Made by a program: the position numbers and the translations under genes. Below are positions 12,349-24,128 of a stretch of DNA of 64,000 nt, one piece after another (within the stretch, counting starts at the first letter, position 1; every line of letters starts with the position of its first letter). Source of the stretch: Rotaria sordida. Lineage: Eukaryota > Rotifera > Eurotatoria > Philodinida > Philodinidae. The notes beneath the pieces are model-generated. The model did not search any database and was not told where the DNA came from. It saw only the letters and a list, made by a program, of their open reading frames with translations. The DNA lies in NCBI GenBank assembly GCA_905250125.1, contig CAJNOL010000101.1, positions 62,001 to 126,000 of the forward strand, written 5' to 3'.

Positions 12349-15300
12349 GAAATAAATGAAGTGTAATTTTTTTATTAGTATTTTGTTTCTGTTCTTTTGT
12401 TTTTTTTTTTTACAAATTGTGCCATTAATTTCTTTTTATTATGATTGTGAGTAAAAATTTAATTGGTGTTTTTTTTTGTCTGCAAAATAAAACAAACAAG
12501 ATGAGGTTCAAACAAATATTAATTAAATATAATCAAGTAAAACACTCATAACTCAACAAACAAAGAACAGAAAACTAAACCAAAACAGACTTTTTTACTA
12601 CTCATCATGACCGATCAAATGGCAATGATCTCAAGCAAAAAGGGACTGGATAGTTGGAAACATTTCCTCGTCAGTCTCACATAAATAGAGATGTGCAGAA
12701 CCAAGTTTTTTTGGTCCCAATCATGGTCTCCATAAATCTAATCTAGTTTCGGTCCCCGTCCCAATGATTTTAATTTTTCGGGTCCTAGTTCCGATCTAGA
12801 AAAATCTATTCCAGAATTTATTCGTATCATATCTAAAAAAAATTCTCCAATACTCGTTTTTTTTTTATTTATTATCTGTCTTAAATCAGGTTCCGATTGA
12901 TATGATTTATCAGATAATTCACATAAAGCTATAGAATGTTTAACCATAATCTTTAATTGTTGTGGTTAGAACAATTTTTTTTTGTCGCAGCTCTCTCGGT
13001 CTAGAAAGTCTTCAAATTTTAATTTCACTCATCTGTACACATGCATTGTAGATATAGGGCTTGAATATATTCGAACTTGACGTTGTCTGACTAGACGAAC
13101 GTTATTTTACTGTAGCGATTGAAACTCTTTACACATTTATCTATACAATGTGATGAAGAAAATTGACAAGTTGAGACTGTAGTAAAGCTCATCTATCTTA
13201 TCGTCACGGTTCTTAGCGACCAACATATTTCATTTTATTCATATAGAATGGTATGTCAACTAGATCAATCGTAGAATTATGTGCTCGAAAGGTAAAACTG
13301 TCTGCATCCAAGCATCTGTCTTCTCTTTCATGATATGATCGTTCACTTTATTGAGTGAAAATACAGTTCTAATAATCGAATTGTGAAAAAAATAATACTA
13401 ACTAAACATAGTCTAAAGTTAGTTTATTTGTATAATTATCTGAATTTCGAGTTCTCGTATTTAATGGATGTCTTTGACATCATGAGTCTATTACTTTCTT
13501 TCGACTATAGCATTAGCACTAATATTTTATATTATAATCCATAATTATCATCGAAACGATTCACTGAATCAATTCTTGAATACTTTTAAAAAATAGAAAA
13601 AAGCCAAACATCCTCATTTATAGAACTAAATAGTCTGAAACGTTTTATTATCTGAACTTCGATCAATTCTATGCCAAAGTAATATGTAACAAGTTTGCTT
13701 AGGATTACAAATAAATTTCTATTGAGCATCCAATCACTTGAAAATATTCTACTGCTCCCGAGAATTTCTATGAAAACAAAAACAATATCGAGGATCTCGA
13801 ATTTCGCCTACAAAATCTTTCCATAAAAACGACTAACAGTAAAAATTCATTGGAAAAAGCCGAATTAACAATGTCAAAATAACTAATGTGCACGAAATTG
13901 AGGAATTCTTTCATTAAAAAAAAATTTTGTTTCAACATTAAGATATTGAATTCAATAAAAAGACAAAGTCACAGAGAACCAAAATCTAGATAATACATTG
14001 GCTCAAAAAAAAAATGAAATGTGTCTTTTGCATCTAATTAGATCTAAGGTACAGTTGTCAGATGTAAAAATTAGAAATCAGGAATTTTTTTCTGTTGACA
14101 CTCAGAAAAAAATTGGAAATAAGCTATTCAACATTTAGTTACCATGCTTGTCTATGATCATTCTTTTACTTCCTGTAACCATGATGAATATTTTTTCATA
14201 GTTAACCAAGCGTTCCTATAAACATCTTTTGTCTCTCTTTAATTTACGAGAAACTAATGTTGTTCCCGTTTCTGTGAAGATTATTACTCATGTAATTGTT
14301 GTCTCTTCTTCAATCTTATTCCAATTCATATTTGAATCTTTAAGTTTTTTTCGTACACTATTTAGTTCAATTTTGTCTAAAATGTAACACGTAATATATA
14401 CCAAGCATCTTCTTAAATTTTCAATTCAGTTTATATTGAAAAAAATTGTTGATTCAAATGACTTTTCATGAATACAGAATATTTTGTTTATTTTGAAAAT
14501 GCTTTATATTGAAGCGATCGTATACTGTACTGTTCGTTAGCAGTCTCAAAATACTGAATTATGAAATTGACTATGGGAGAACAAAGATGATATAGTAATT
14601 GCTAATTACAATTGAAATAATAATTTTTAATTCAACTCTTCTAAAACTGAAATCTAGAAACATACCATACGATATGTTTAATTTAACTGTAGATGTTACT
14701 CTCATCCTTGTAGCTTTCCATCGATATCGCTCAGCATTTGCATTGCTTTGAATCAAGTTTCTTTTTTCTATATAAAATTGCTGTAAAATTCTGTTGAAAT
14801 AAATCTATTTTGTTCAACAAATATTATCACTTCTATATATAAAAACTAAAAATAATTTTAGTAAACTATTAAGTACAGCTAGAAAAATTGTCATATTTCT
14901 CAACAGGGAAAAAAGCAAAACTTGAGTAGTCCGAAGTACGATACTTTACTGATACTTCACTCTTACTTTGTCGTATTGCAATCTTGCTTTTTTCCTCATT
15001 ACATATGCGTGAAATTTTTTCCAGAATTTTTTCATGAATACAGTTTTGTTGATAGAAACTGACTGTATTTATGACAACGTGATTTAAACTACGGAGTAAT
15101 ACATGTATCAGATAAGAGCTTAAAACTTAACGAAGTACATAAAAATAAAAAATTTTGAAAGTTGTACTTAATATTTCGCTAATATTATGTTTAGTGTTGG
15201 GAATGAAAAAGACAACATTCATTGAACGCTAAAGATAAATTTATGCAAATTCTCATAATGATTTAAAACTTTTGGTTGAAAATGATGAAAACTACTTAAA

Positions 15301-17395
15301 ATCGATTATGAAACAATACAAAACAAATAAATAAATAATTGAAACAAATATCATATGTACAGTACATCTTTCTTTCTTGGTGGAAAATATTCTACAACTA
15401 TTTTAATGAAAACCTTGAAAATAGATTAAAAATAATGTAGAATGCATCATAATCATGTTGACATAGTCCTATGGAACTAGATCACTTAATATCAGGACTT
15501 TCAATCAAAAACCGGAAAATCATGACATTTCTAAAAAGTCGGAAAAAAATCCGGAAAGTAATATCGCGAGAAGATTTATCTATTACCATTACTTTCATTA
15601 TCACCTTATCTTCGTGTCTACGCATAATGTAAGAAACCTATTTGTTTTGTTGAATTCATAAAGCTTTCATAACAACATTGCAAATGATTTTAATCTAGCT
15701 CAGATTTTTCGTATAGTTCTTCTTTACTTGTACAAAACTCAATGTTTTCTCAAAAACGTTTTCTAAACCGGTTTGACTATGAAAATATTATTAATAGTCA
15801 CATGAGGTAACAAAAAATTTTAGCGTTTATATCAAAAATATTATACACTGCTCAAATCTATAAATCTGATGGAACGAGAAAAGTGTTTGACCCTATCCAA
15901 GTCTTGTGGCTTCGTTACCAACGATTATTGAACATGAGTTAGTAATATGTAAAATGTGGACTGACTTTGTAACAACACGTCATCTATCAGAAGAAAATGA
16001 GAATTAAACAGTAGTAGAAAATTTTAACATTAAATAGAGTCTATCTAAGCCTTTATCTGTTCAATTCACGGTAGATTCAAGCCTTGTGGCTCCACTGTCT
16101 ATATATATGAGTGATGTAAAAGACACATTATTATCATAGCTGTATCTCAGGATAGGAACAGTGACAAGATCTGAAATATCTACAAAGATTATTCTTGCTA
16201 AGACCTGTCTCTCTGCAAAGTATCAAATTGAAATTTGAAAATGAGTTTTCTTGGTGTTCCTAAGAGGAATCACAGCATTTATTGAAAAACTAGTGTAAAA
16301 ATGCAGTATCTCGGCAGTAATAAGCTAAGGATATGAACTCTTTTTAGGATATTCATAGATTATTTGGGTCTACATAATGCACATAGTTTCCACTCAATAG
16401 CGAATTTATCACAAGTTGACTTATCGGTCATATCGAAAAACAAAATATCAATTTTGAGGACATATCAATCACAGTAATCATTCAAGATATATTTTTAGAC
16501 GTTTCTTGCTTTTAATCTTTCATTTAAACGATGCATAATTTGAGTATTTCATCTTTATACATAACTTCATGTATTGATCTTTTTAACGTTGCCGTCTATT
16601 CAACTAATCATTTCAAATATCACCGTAATTTATTGAGAAATCTTTTCTTTTTTGAAACAAAACTTTTTCTTCCATTTCACAAAAGAAAATCCCCTGAACC
16701 ATTCTATAATAAATGTTAACGAATTCTTCTTTTTTTTATACTCCTCTCACGTGCATACAGACACACACACACGCACACTCACAGATGTGTATTAGCAAGA
16801 GATTAAAAAATAAGAAACAAACAATAGAATACTAGCTAATGAAACAAAGACAAAATCAAAACAAATAGTTTGAATAAAAACACGACAATCGAAAATAGGC
16901 AAGATAATCATCAAAACAAAAAAAAAATCTAAAGAAAAGAAGAAAACAAACATCACATATAGAATGATGTAAACAATTGCAATAGTTACGAATGTTTCCT
17001 CTCAAGAGATTTTGTTCTGTAAATAAAAGAAAACCACATACACTAAATAGAAAGAACGTAAATGAGTAAAACATAAAAAAAAAGAAATGCTAAGAGAACA
17101 TAAAAAATAAATGTCTTGTTTTTTTGTTGAGGCTCAAGTAAAGGCTCTTGTCAATAATAAATTTTTATGAAGTTTGCAATGAGAATAAAGAAACAAGTAT
17201 AAATAACACTTAATGAAATTTAACATCAAAACAGTAGAAAAGAATTGATCCTAAGAGAATATGAGTAAAAATTTTCACAAATACAAATTCGTTATAAATA
17301 AATCACCTTGATATTGATAGTCTTACATAACCAAAAAAAAGAAAAAAAAGAAAAATTTGTTTTACTCAATGATCTCAAAAAAAAAATTAAAATGT
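12349..17395. other. 5-kb gene-free intergenic region
   Basis: No exon with gene-like codon use was found. Around 12,690-12,790 is a G/C-enriched patch with repeated GGTCC/TTCCG words (for example TTTTTCGGGTCCTAGTTCCG). A roughly 90-nt imperfect hairpin lies at 14,907-14,998, with 12-bp perfect outer arms. An (AC)n run is at 16,762-16,775. The stretch 15,770-16,100 resembles 49,976-50,150 (see repeats). Short frames at 12738-12947, 14571-14756 and 16531-16719 look like chance. Confidence 0.5.
15770..16100. repeat. Dispersed diverged repeat, copy 1
   Basis: Shared order of words with 49,976-50,150 in the same orientation: AAAAATTTTA-CGTTT, then ATAAATCTATAA, a GAACGAGAA or GAATGAGAA stretch, AGTGTTTGA or ATGTTTGA, and CTATCCAAG followed by TTGTGGCT or CCTCATGGCT. 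A second partial unit (CTATCTAAGCCTT, then CAAGCCTTGTGGCT) follows at 16,043-16,090. Ends and family are unresolved. Confidence 0.45.
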
Positions 17396-20330
17396 TTATA
17401 GCTCCACATGCGGTTGTTCTTCTTCTCCTTCAACACCTTCGTCACCTTGTTCAGAAGCCTAAAAAAAATAAAACGAAAATTTTAATAATTTAAACTAATT
17501 CTTAGTTTTTTTTCTTGAATATACCTTATCACTAGTTTCATCTTTACCACTGTCTTGACCATTTGAATCAATAAATTTTGATAGGCCTTCAACTGTACGT
17601 GGACCATTATATTCAATAGCTTCATCGGAATCTTTTGGAAAAAGGCTTTAGAAAAAAAAATATAAACTTTAACAATATTAAAAACGAATTTTTTTTTGTA
17701 AAACATACTTAATTGTTGGAAAGCTTTGAATTTTTATATCTTCAAGTTCATTAACAGTAGCATCCATTTTAGCAACAACAACATCTGAATTATCTTTATA
17801 TTTTTCACCTAATTCTTCATAAATTGGTGTTAACTGTTTGCAATGACCGCACCTAAAACAAAAACAAAAGTCAGAAATTAATCACTTTGTCTTGGATTTT
17901 ATCGTCATGATTGAGTGACTTTGTTATTCAATATATATTCACAAGGTCTGCTATTCAAAACTCAGTGCTATCAACCGTGAAATGTCCTTGGATAAGGCAC
18001 TAAAAGGGTCATTAACTCAACAGTACACTGATTAGATAGTAACACACATTGATCCTTGCCGCTAGTACGCAATTAGGCAAGGTCTATGGGCAGCTCGAGC
18101 AGAGAGAAATGACTGATGAGGAAAGGTTCACAAGTGATAAATTGCTTTTGAGTTGAAACTATATTCAATCGGTACGGCCTAATGAGTAGATAAATATCCT
18201 AGAATAGTTCGAGCTGCTGAAATTTCAAATGTTTAGTGAATTTTCCCTGTAGGACCTCAGTTTTCAAGCAAAATCGTACTTTTGAAGTTTGATCTGAAAC
18301 TTTGTCCACATAAAAACAGCGATTATACTAGTTTATAGAAAAAATTTTAGCATATTTTTTTTTAACCAAGTATCTCCGAAATATGAATCTTTCCAAATAT
18401 CAATATTTTTTACAATCGTCATGACAAAATGTCTTCAGCTCAAAAACAATCCATATATCGAAAAAGTTTAGTGAAAAAATTCTGAATTTTTTTTGTATAA
18501 GATAGTCTAATCGATACCTTTATGTGAATAAAGTTTCAGATGGAAATTCAAAATCTTTGCAACAAATGTCCAGAAACTCGAATCAATCTAAGGTATTTGC
18601 TGCCTCGTTAAACCCTATCGATTGAATATAGTTCTAGCTTATAAGCGACTTATTACTTGGGAATCTTTCTTCCTGAGTTAGACTGACCCTCTGTCCAAAG
18701 CTACACCTATTAATAGTTACAGAGAAGATATCGGGTAGCATTCTATACCGAGAATCGAGATATTCTTCCTTTCTTCTTTGATTTTCTTATTCTTACCATG
18801 GAGCAATAAATGTAACAAGTACAGTTTTTTTTTTATCTTTTGCAACTTCATGAAAATTTTTTCCAACTAAAATTTTCACTGGAGCCTTATCCCAATCTTC
18901 TGGAATTTCTTGTGAAAGTAAATGTGGTTTGAGTTTACCATCATGAAAGTCACGAACAAATTTTGTTAATAATTCTGATGTTACATCAGATGATTCTGGT
19001 TTATATTTGCGCATTTCATCTTGTAATGTAATTAAACGTACAACTGGAACATCTGAAGCTTTAAGACCAAAGTATTCAAGTACACGTTCATTATCAGCCG
19101 CATCCGAATCAACAAAAACAAAAACTGTCTATATAGAAAATAACAAAAGAAAAATGAATTGATTTAAAAATAAAATTTTGTAATTTACTTTTCCACGAAA
19201 TTCTTTTGCAGTTGTTTGCAATTCTTGACGATTTTTTTCATAAGCATCACTTTTTTTACTATCAAATAAAATAGTATGAACTTTAATATCACCGCCAAAG
19301 ATCTGTTGAGCTGTCTAAAGAAAGAAAAATAAAACAAAACAAAATTAAGTTTATGGTTTTAATAAATCATTTCATTTATTTTTTACTTCTGCACTAAAAT
19401 CAATAACAATTGGAAGTTGATTAGCTAGAATAAATTCACGAATTGAATCTTCATTAATTGATGATGTAAGATCATTACGACCTTCATCAAACTAATATAG
19501 AAAATATTCAATAAATATCTATATAAAATAACAATCATCATACTTTTTTCAAAAGAACAACTGTATCATCTTTAACTTGAAGTTCTTTAAGAACATCACT
19601 ATTTGATGTAATACCAAATGGCATACCATCCATACTTTTAGCAACTTGAAGAAAAGCCATAGCATTATCACCCTCAGTATCCTATTTTCAATTTTGTATA
19701 GTATTATTTTTTTTTTTTGAATAAAAAACAAAACGAAAGAGAATTACCTTGAAAGCACCAATAACAACAACCGCATCAGATTCTTTTAATTTATTAAGGT
19801 CATCAACTGTTTTTAATTCATCAGCTGGAGGTCCTGTTTTCTTTTTTAACCAACCAAGTATTTCACTTTCTGATCGACCACCATTATATTCAAGTGTTGT
19901 ACCCTCACGAAAAAATTTCAATGTTGGATATCCTTGAACCTCATATTGTTTTGCAAGATCACCGTCAATTGTTGCATCAACAGTAGCTAATTTTACTTCA
20001 CTACCAGATTCTGCTAGTTTTTTAGCAGCTGCAGCATAAGCTGGTGCTAAAGTTTTACAATGACCACACCTTCAAAAACAAATATATATATATATATATA
20101 TATGATAGAGAGATTTATTAATAATAAAAGAATATTTACCATGGTGCAACGAATTTAACAAGTAAATATTTATTATTTTTAACAGCATCATCAAATGTAT
20201 CTTTCGTTAATGAAAGAACATAACTATCGTCTACCTTTGATGCCTCGTCATCGCAATGTATATGTTTAGTTGTATGAGTAAGAATAACAATAACAGCTAA
20301 AATTGTTGCTTGTATAAAGCCAGGAAACAT
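17396..20330 (-). CDS. P4HB: Protein disulfide isomerase (PDI, P4HB-type)
   Basis: ER-lumen thiol oxidoreductase and chaperone. Nine exons: 20140-20330, 19748-20069, 19544-19681, 19387-19491, 19189-19314, 18797-19128, 17709-17852, 17525-17645 and 17396-17458. They are all in phase and give 513 aa, matching the usual PDI length of about 510. The start at 20330 opens a signal peptide ([20 protein letters not shown]); an upstream in-frame Met at 20360 would only lengthen it. The a and a' thioredoxin domains each carry APWCGHCK, both split by introns at the Trp codon (exons 1/2 and 6/7). The b and b' domains lie between. The acidic C-terminus ends HVEL, a KDEL-type ER-retention signal. Intron 6 (17853-18796) is 944 bp, because it carries a palindromic element; the others are about 50-75 bp. 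Confidence 0.97.
18075..18715. mobile_element. Palindromic long-TIR element inside PDI intron 6
   Basis: The left arm contains GAAAGGTTCACAAGTGATAA and ACTATATTCAATCGGTACGG. The reverse complement of the right arm contains GAAAGATTCCCAAGTAATAA and ACTATATTCAATCGATAGGG. Further in, ATCTGAAACTTTGTCCACAT pairs with ATCTGAAACTTTATTCACAT. The arms are roughly 250-300 bp around a centre near 18,390. Ends are approximate and no target duplication was fixed. No coding capacity was seen. Confidence 0.65.
20088..20104. repeat. (AT)n microsatellite in PDI intron 1
   Basis: An alternating TA run of about 17-18 bases in the short intron between the first two PDI exons. Confidence 0.8.
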
Positions 20331-22721
20331 TTTGTTATTATTCGTATATGATACAAACAATCAAAATAGTGATCTAGAAAATAGAAGTGGAAAATAAGAG
20401 TGTTTACATGTTCGATCTTCAATCACATATGTATGTATTATAAAACAACCTTTAATTCATATCCTTCATTTACAGCAAGATATATATAGTGATCAACTCA
20501 ACCATCCAGAATAAAGCACGACTATGTGCATATTTCTGTGTAATACCAATCGTCGACGTGTACGGTATGCGTTTGCGTATACGATTCATGGGATACATTA
20601 CCGAATCAAAAAGACTAACGAAAAAATAACAAAAAGAATACATGTATTATTCTAATTCGATAGAGGCCCAAAAAATAGAAAAATCACGATGGACGTAAAA
20701 AAAATTAGATCTCTTAGGAATAATATATTCTTCATTTTTGTTATTTAATATTATAATAATAAATAAAAATATATATTTATAGATGAATGAATTTATAACT
20801 CATTAGAAATTGTAGACACAAGAAAAACTATAAAATTTTATGATTGGTGAAAATCAAATGACTCATTTCAATCATCTGAGTCGAAACGGTCAAGTCGATG
20901 TTTTTTTCTTCCCATTATATTCAATTGCAATGAGAAGTATTCATAGACTGAAAAATGGAAATTCTCTCATAGTCCTATGATTTTTAAAAGGAAAAAGAAA
21001 AAACAATATCCACAATAGTTTTTGCTATTACATTCATATCCATCAAGAAATTTGCGAACATGAATGAGTGAGTATGAAAATTATTCTAGAAAAAAAACAA
21101 ACATCACTATAGTTTTTATGAATAGCAAAAATGTGAGTGAATTAATGTTTAATTCTCATGTTCCGAAGGAATAATCATAGCTTCGTTGAAAGTTCCTCAA
21201 CAGCTTAAGAATTCTTATTTCTCAAATCTTGGACATTGTTGACTATAATCAGAAAATAGATGTAATCCTAAATTTGAATTAAATCAAAAAAGACCATTTT
21301 TAGTCATGGTTTTTTTATTCAGCACAATTTTTTTTTAAAAACTCACATATAGCTTCTTTCTTATCTTCAATATACCAATTATTATTGAAATCTATTGTTC
21401 TAGGTCATTCGTTGAGATAACGAAGAAATTAAATATTTACGATTATTTTTTAGCCCTTAGTAGACTCTCTGAGAGAGTCTCGAGATTGGGGAGGTTATAA
21501 AAAAGTAGGGTAAAATTTTCTCATCTTGTTGAATAATAATAAATTATTTTCAACTGTTGCAGAGATGTACACCTTTCCTCCCCCCCACTCACCACTTTCG
21601 TTGGGCCTACTCCATAGTTTCATATTATTTCTACTATATGCTATTGAGAATATTCAATTATGTATTTCCAAAGAATACATACATTATAAAATTGTTTTTC
21701 AAATAATAAATTAAATTAAAGAAAATTTTGAAAGATACATCAAGTTTTAATAAACTTCTTTGGCTAATTATACAATTTTTCTCAATGATTAATTTTACGG
21801 TAGAATAGATTTTTCATTTTATTACATCGTCTATAAAAATAAACATAATGAAATTATTGTATTTTTTTTTTTCGAAAGAATAAAGATTCATTTTTATTTC
21901 TAATTTTGAAAAGAAAAAACTTTGAATCAATGTTTTAATATCTATTGTTCTACCTTCCTTTTTTTCCTCTAATGATAAATTGATTTTATTCTGCACTTTT
22001 CTTAAAATAAAGGTGAAAGTGTAATTTGATTAGAACTTTTATCGTAATGTCAGCCATTAGTTTTTCATCAGGCAACATGTTATTCTTATGTTTTTTATGT
22101 GATGATTCAACACGAGCAAAAAAAAGGCTTTTGCTTTTCTTGGATGTTTTTTTTTTTATGTAATTGAAGTTATTTTCTCTTGCGTTACACTTTTACTTCT
22201 CATCTCGTTGATATGCATTTACTTTTAGTCTTCTTCCTTCTTTTTTATTCTTTAGTTTTTTATTGAATACATTTCAGTTTTCTATATGGACCCAGATTTG
22301 TTCTGCCATATAAATTCGAGAAAATGATTATTTTTTTATGCTTATATGAGCTTTACTTTCTTTTTCTTTTTTTCTTTTTATACGACAAAGAAGACGATGA
22401 AGTTTCAAATATATGACTCATTCTTTTTCTTCCCGTTTCAATTGCGTCTAGTAAAAGTCAGCTTATAAAAAAAAAAAAGAAAAATAATGGTGTGCATTCA
22501 TTTACCCATACTCTATCTGTATGCATAGTCAAAAGAGAATGTATGATAATGATGAAGTAACACTCGTCTTCGTCCTTTCTCATTCGTTTTTATTATCAGT
22601 AAGTAAACATGATGAAATGGGTAAAGGTTCTTATAGTCGATAAACGAAAAAAAAAAAGAACTAGTTGTTTGTTGAAATATTCTAGATAATTCATATTTAT
22701 CTACATTAAAAATAATTCAAT
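20331..22721. other. Divergent intergenic region between PDI and LAMP
   Basis: About 2.4 kb between two divergently transcribed secretory-pathway genes, so both promoters should lie here. A near-palindrome reading ACTCTCTGAGAGAGT is at about 21,463-21,479. Homopolymer T and A runs are common from 22,100 on. No coding exon, RNA gene or clear TATA box was recognised. Confidence 0.45.
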
Positions 22722-23790
22722 ATGATTTCTAAAATGTCTTCTATCTTTCTGTTATTCGGTAAGATTAAAATTATATTAAACAAAAAGAAAATTACATATT
22801 TTGTTTTCTTTTTTAGTGTCTATGTTTATTATCTCATCGGCCTATGTAAGATAAAAAAAAAAATCCAAATACTAAACCTTAAATTTAAAAACAATAATTA
22901 TTCTATTTTAGAAATTAGTCCCACCAACTAATTATACATGGCCTCAAAATACCAAAAAATTATGTTTTGCTGGTCGTTTTGATCTTGTACTTAATGTTGA
23001 TTATGTACAAATTGATGGCGTAAGATTTTTGATTATTTTATTTATAATAGGAAATTTTATTTCTATTATTTTTGTTTTTCAAGGCAAAAGCTACAGCTAA
23101 AATTCCATTAAATAATGATACATTTGAATCATATAGAGTATCCTGTACAGCACCAGATGATGTTCATGAATTAACATTATCAATATTAAATGGTTTTACA
23201 GAAATTTTATTAGATTTTTCTGTTGATAGTAAAAATATAACATCATTAACAAAAGTTTATGGTTATATAACATTAAATGATAAACAAACATATTTTAAAA
23301 ATTATTCACAGGCTATAGCAGGTTGGTTTGATATATAGATTTATACGACAAAAAAAATTAATTTTATTTGAATAGGTATACATAAATTTTCATCAAATCA
23401 AACATTATTTGTAACTGAACGTGGTAATTCATATCGATGTAATACAAAAACAATAATTCAAGGTTTCAATACAACTCAAAATGTAACAGTTACATCGATT
23501 GAATTAGAAAATTTACGTATTCAACCATTTGTTGATGAGTCAACAGAATTTAATGATTATGGCGTTGGTATGCATTTCAAAAAAAAAAAAAGAAAAAAGA
23601 TGTATTTTTTGTTAAAACTTTCCTTTATTTTTTGTGCATTTTAGAAAGAGTTTGTTCAACTGATATTGATAAGAATTCTAATTTAATTCCAATTATTGTT
23701 GGTGCTTGTCTTGCTGTATTGGTTGTTATTGTACTTGTTGCATATCTTATTGGTCGTCGACGTAGTCGTAATGGATATCAAAGTGTTTAA
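22722..23790 (+). CDS. LAMP-like lysosome-associated membrane glycoprotein
   Basis: Type I membrane protein of 249 aa expected in the lysosomal limiting membrane. Six exons, 22722-22758, 22817-22845, 22912-23019, 23084-23321, 23376-23567 and 23645-23790, are in phase. Exon 2 is only 29 bp and completes a signal peptide ([12 protein letters not shown] plus [10 protein letters not shown]). The luminal part has a single LAMP-type domain with Cys residues and several N-X-S/T glycosylation sites. A transmembrane helix ([23 protein letters not shown]) is followed by a short basic tail ending GYQSV, which matches the Gly-Tyr-X-X-hydrophobic lysosomal sorting signal of LAMP1/2. It is shorter than vertebrate LAMP1/2, which have two luminal domains, and is closer to single-domain LAMP5/CD68-like proteins in layout. 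Confidence 0.88.
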
Positions 23791-24128
23791 ATATTCCATC
23801 AGCATTACAAGATATGACATTTTTCTATTATTTTTCTATAGAAACACTCTTTTTTTTGTCTTCTTCTCATTGCATTTACCATTTTAAAATGATGAGATAT
23901 AAAAACAAACAAACAAAAAAAAGACAAAACGAGTTTTCAGTCACTTTTCTTTTCTATGTACAAATTAGGTAAGATCTATTCTTTGAAATTATAATTTGTG
24001 TATGTAGCACATACAAACTAAACCAGAGCTTTATCAGCATAAAAGAAAAATAAAAACAATTTGTTGAATTCTTATGATTTCTTTTTGTTTTTTTGATTGT
24101 TAACAAATAAACAATTTATTTTTCAAAA
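23791..24128. other. Convergent 3' intergenic region
   Basis: About 340 bp between the 3' ends of the LAMP-like gene (plus) and the disordered-protein gene (minus). It is AT-rich with AATAAA-like words near 24,047 and 24,107; nothing else is recognisable. Confidence 0.5.

Noticed and set aside
12738..12947. Minus-strand 69-codon frame next to a G/C-rich patch
   Set aside because: The frame derives partly from repeated GGTCC/TTCCG words; no motif and no splice context.
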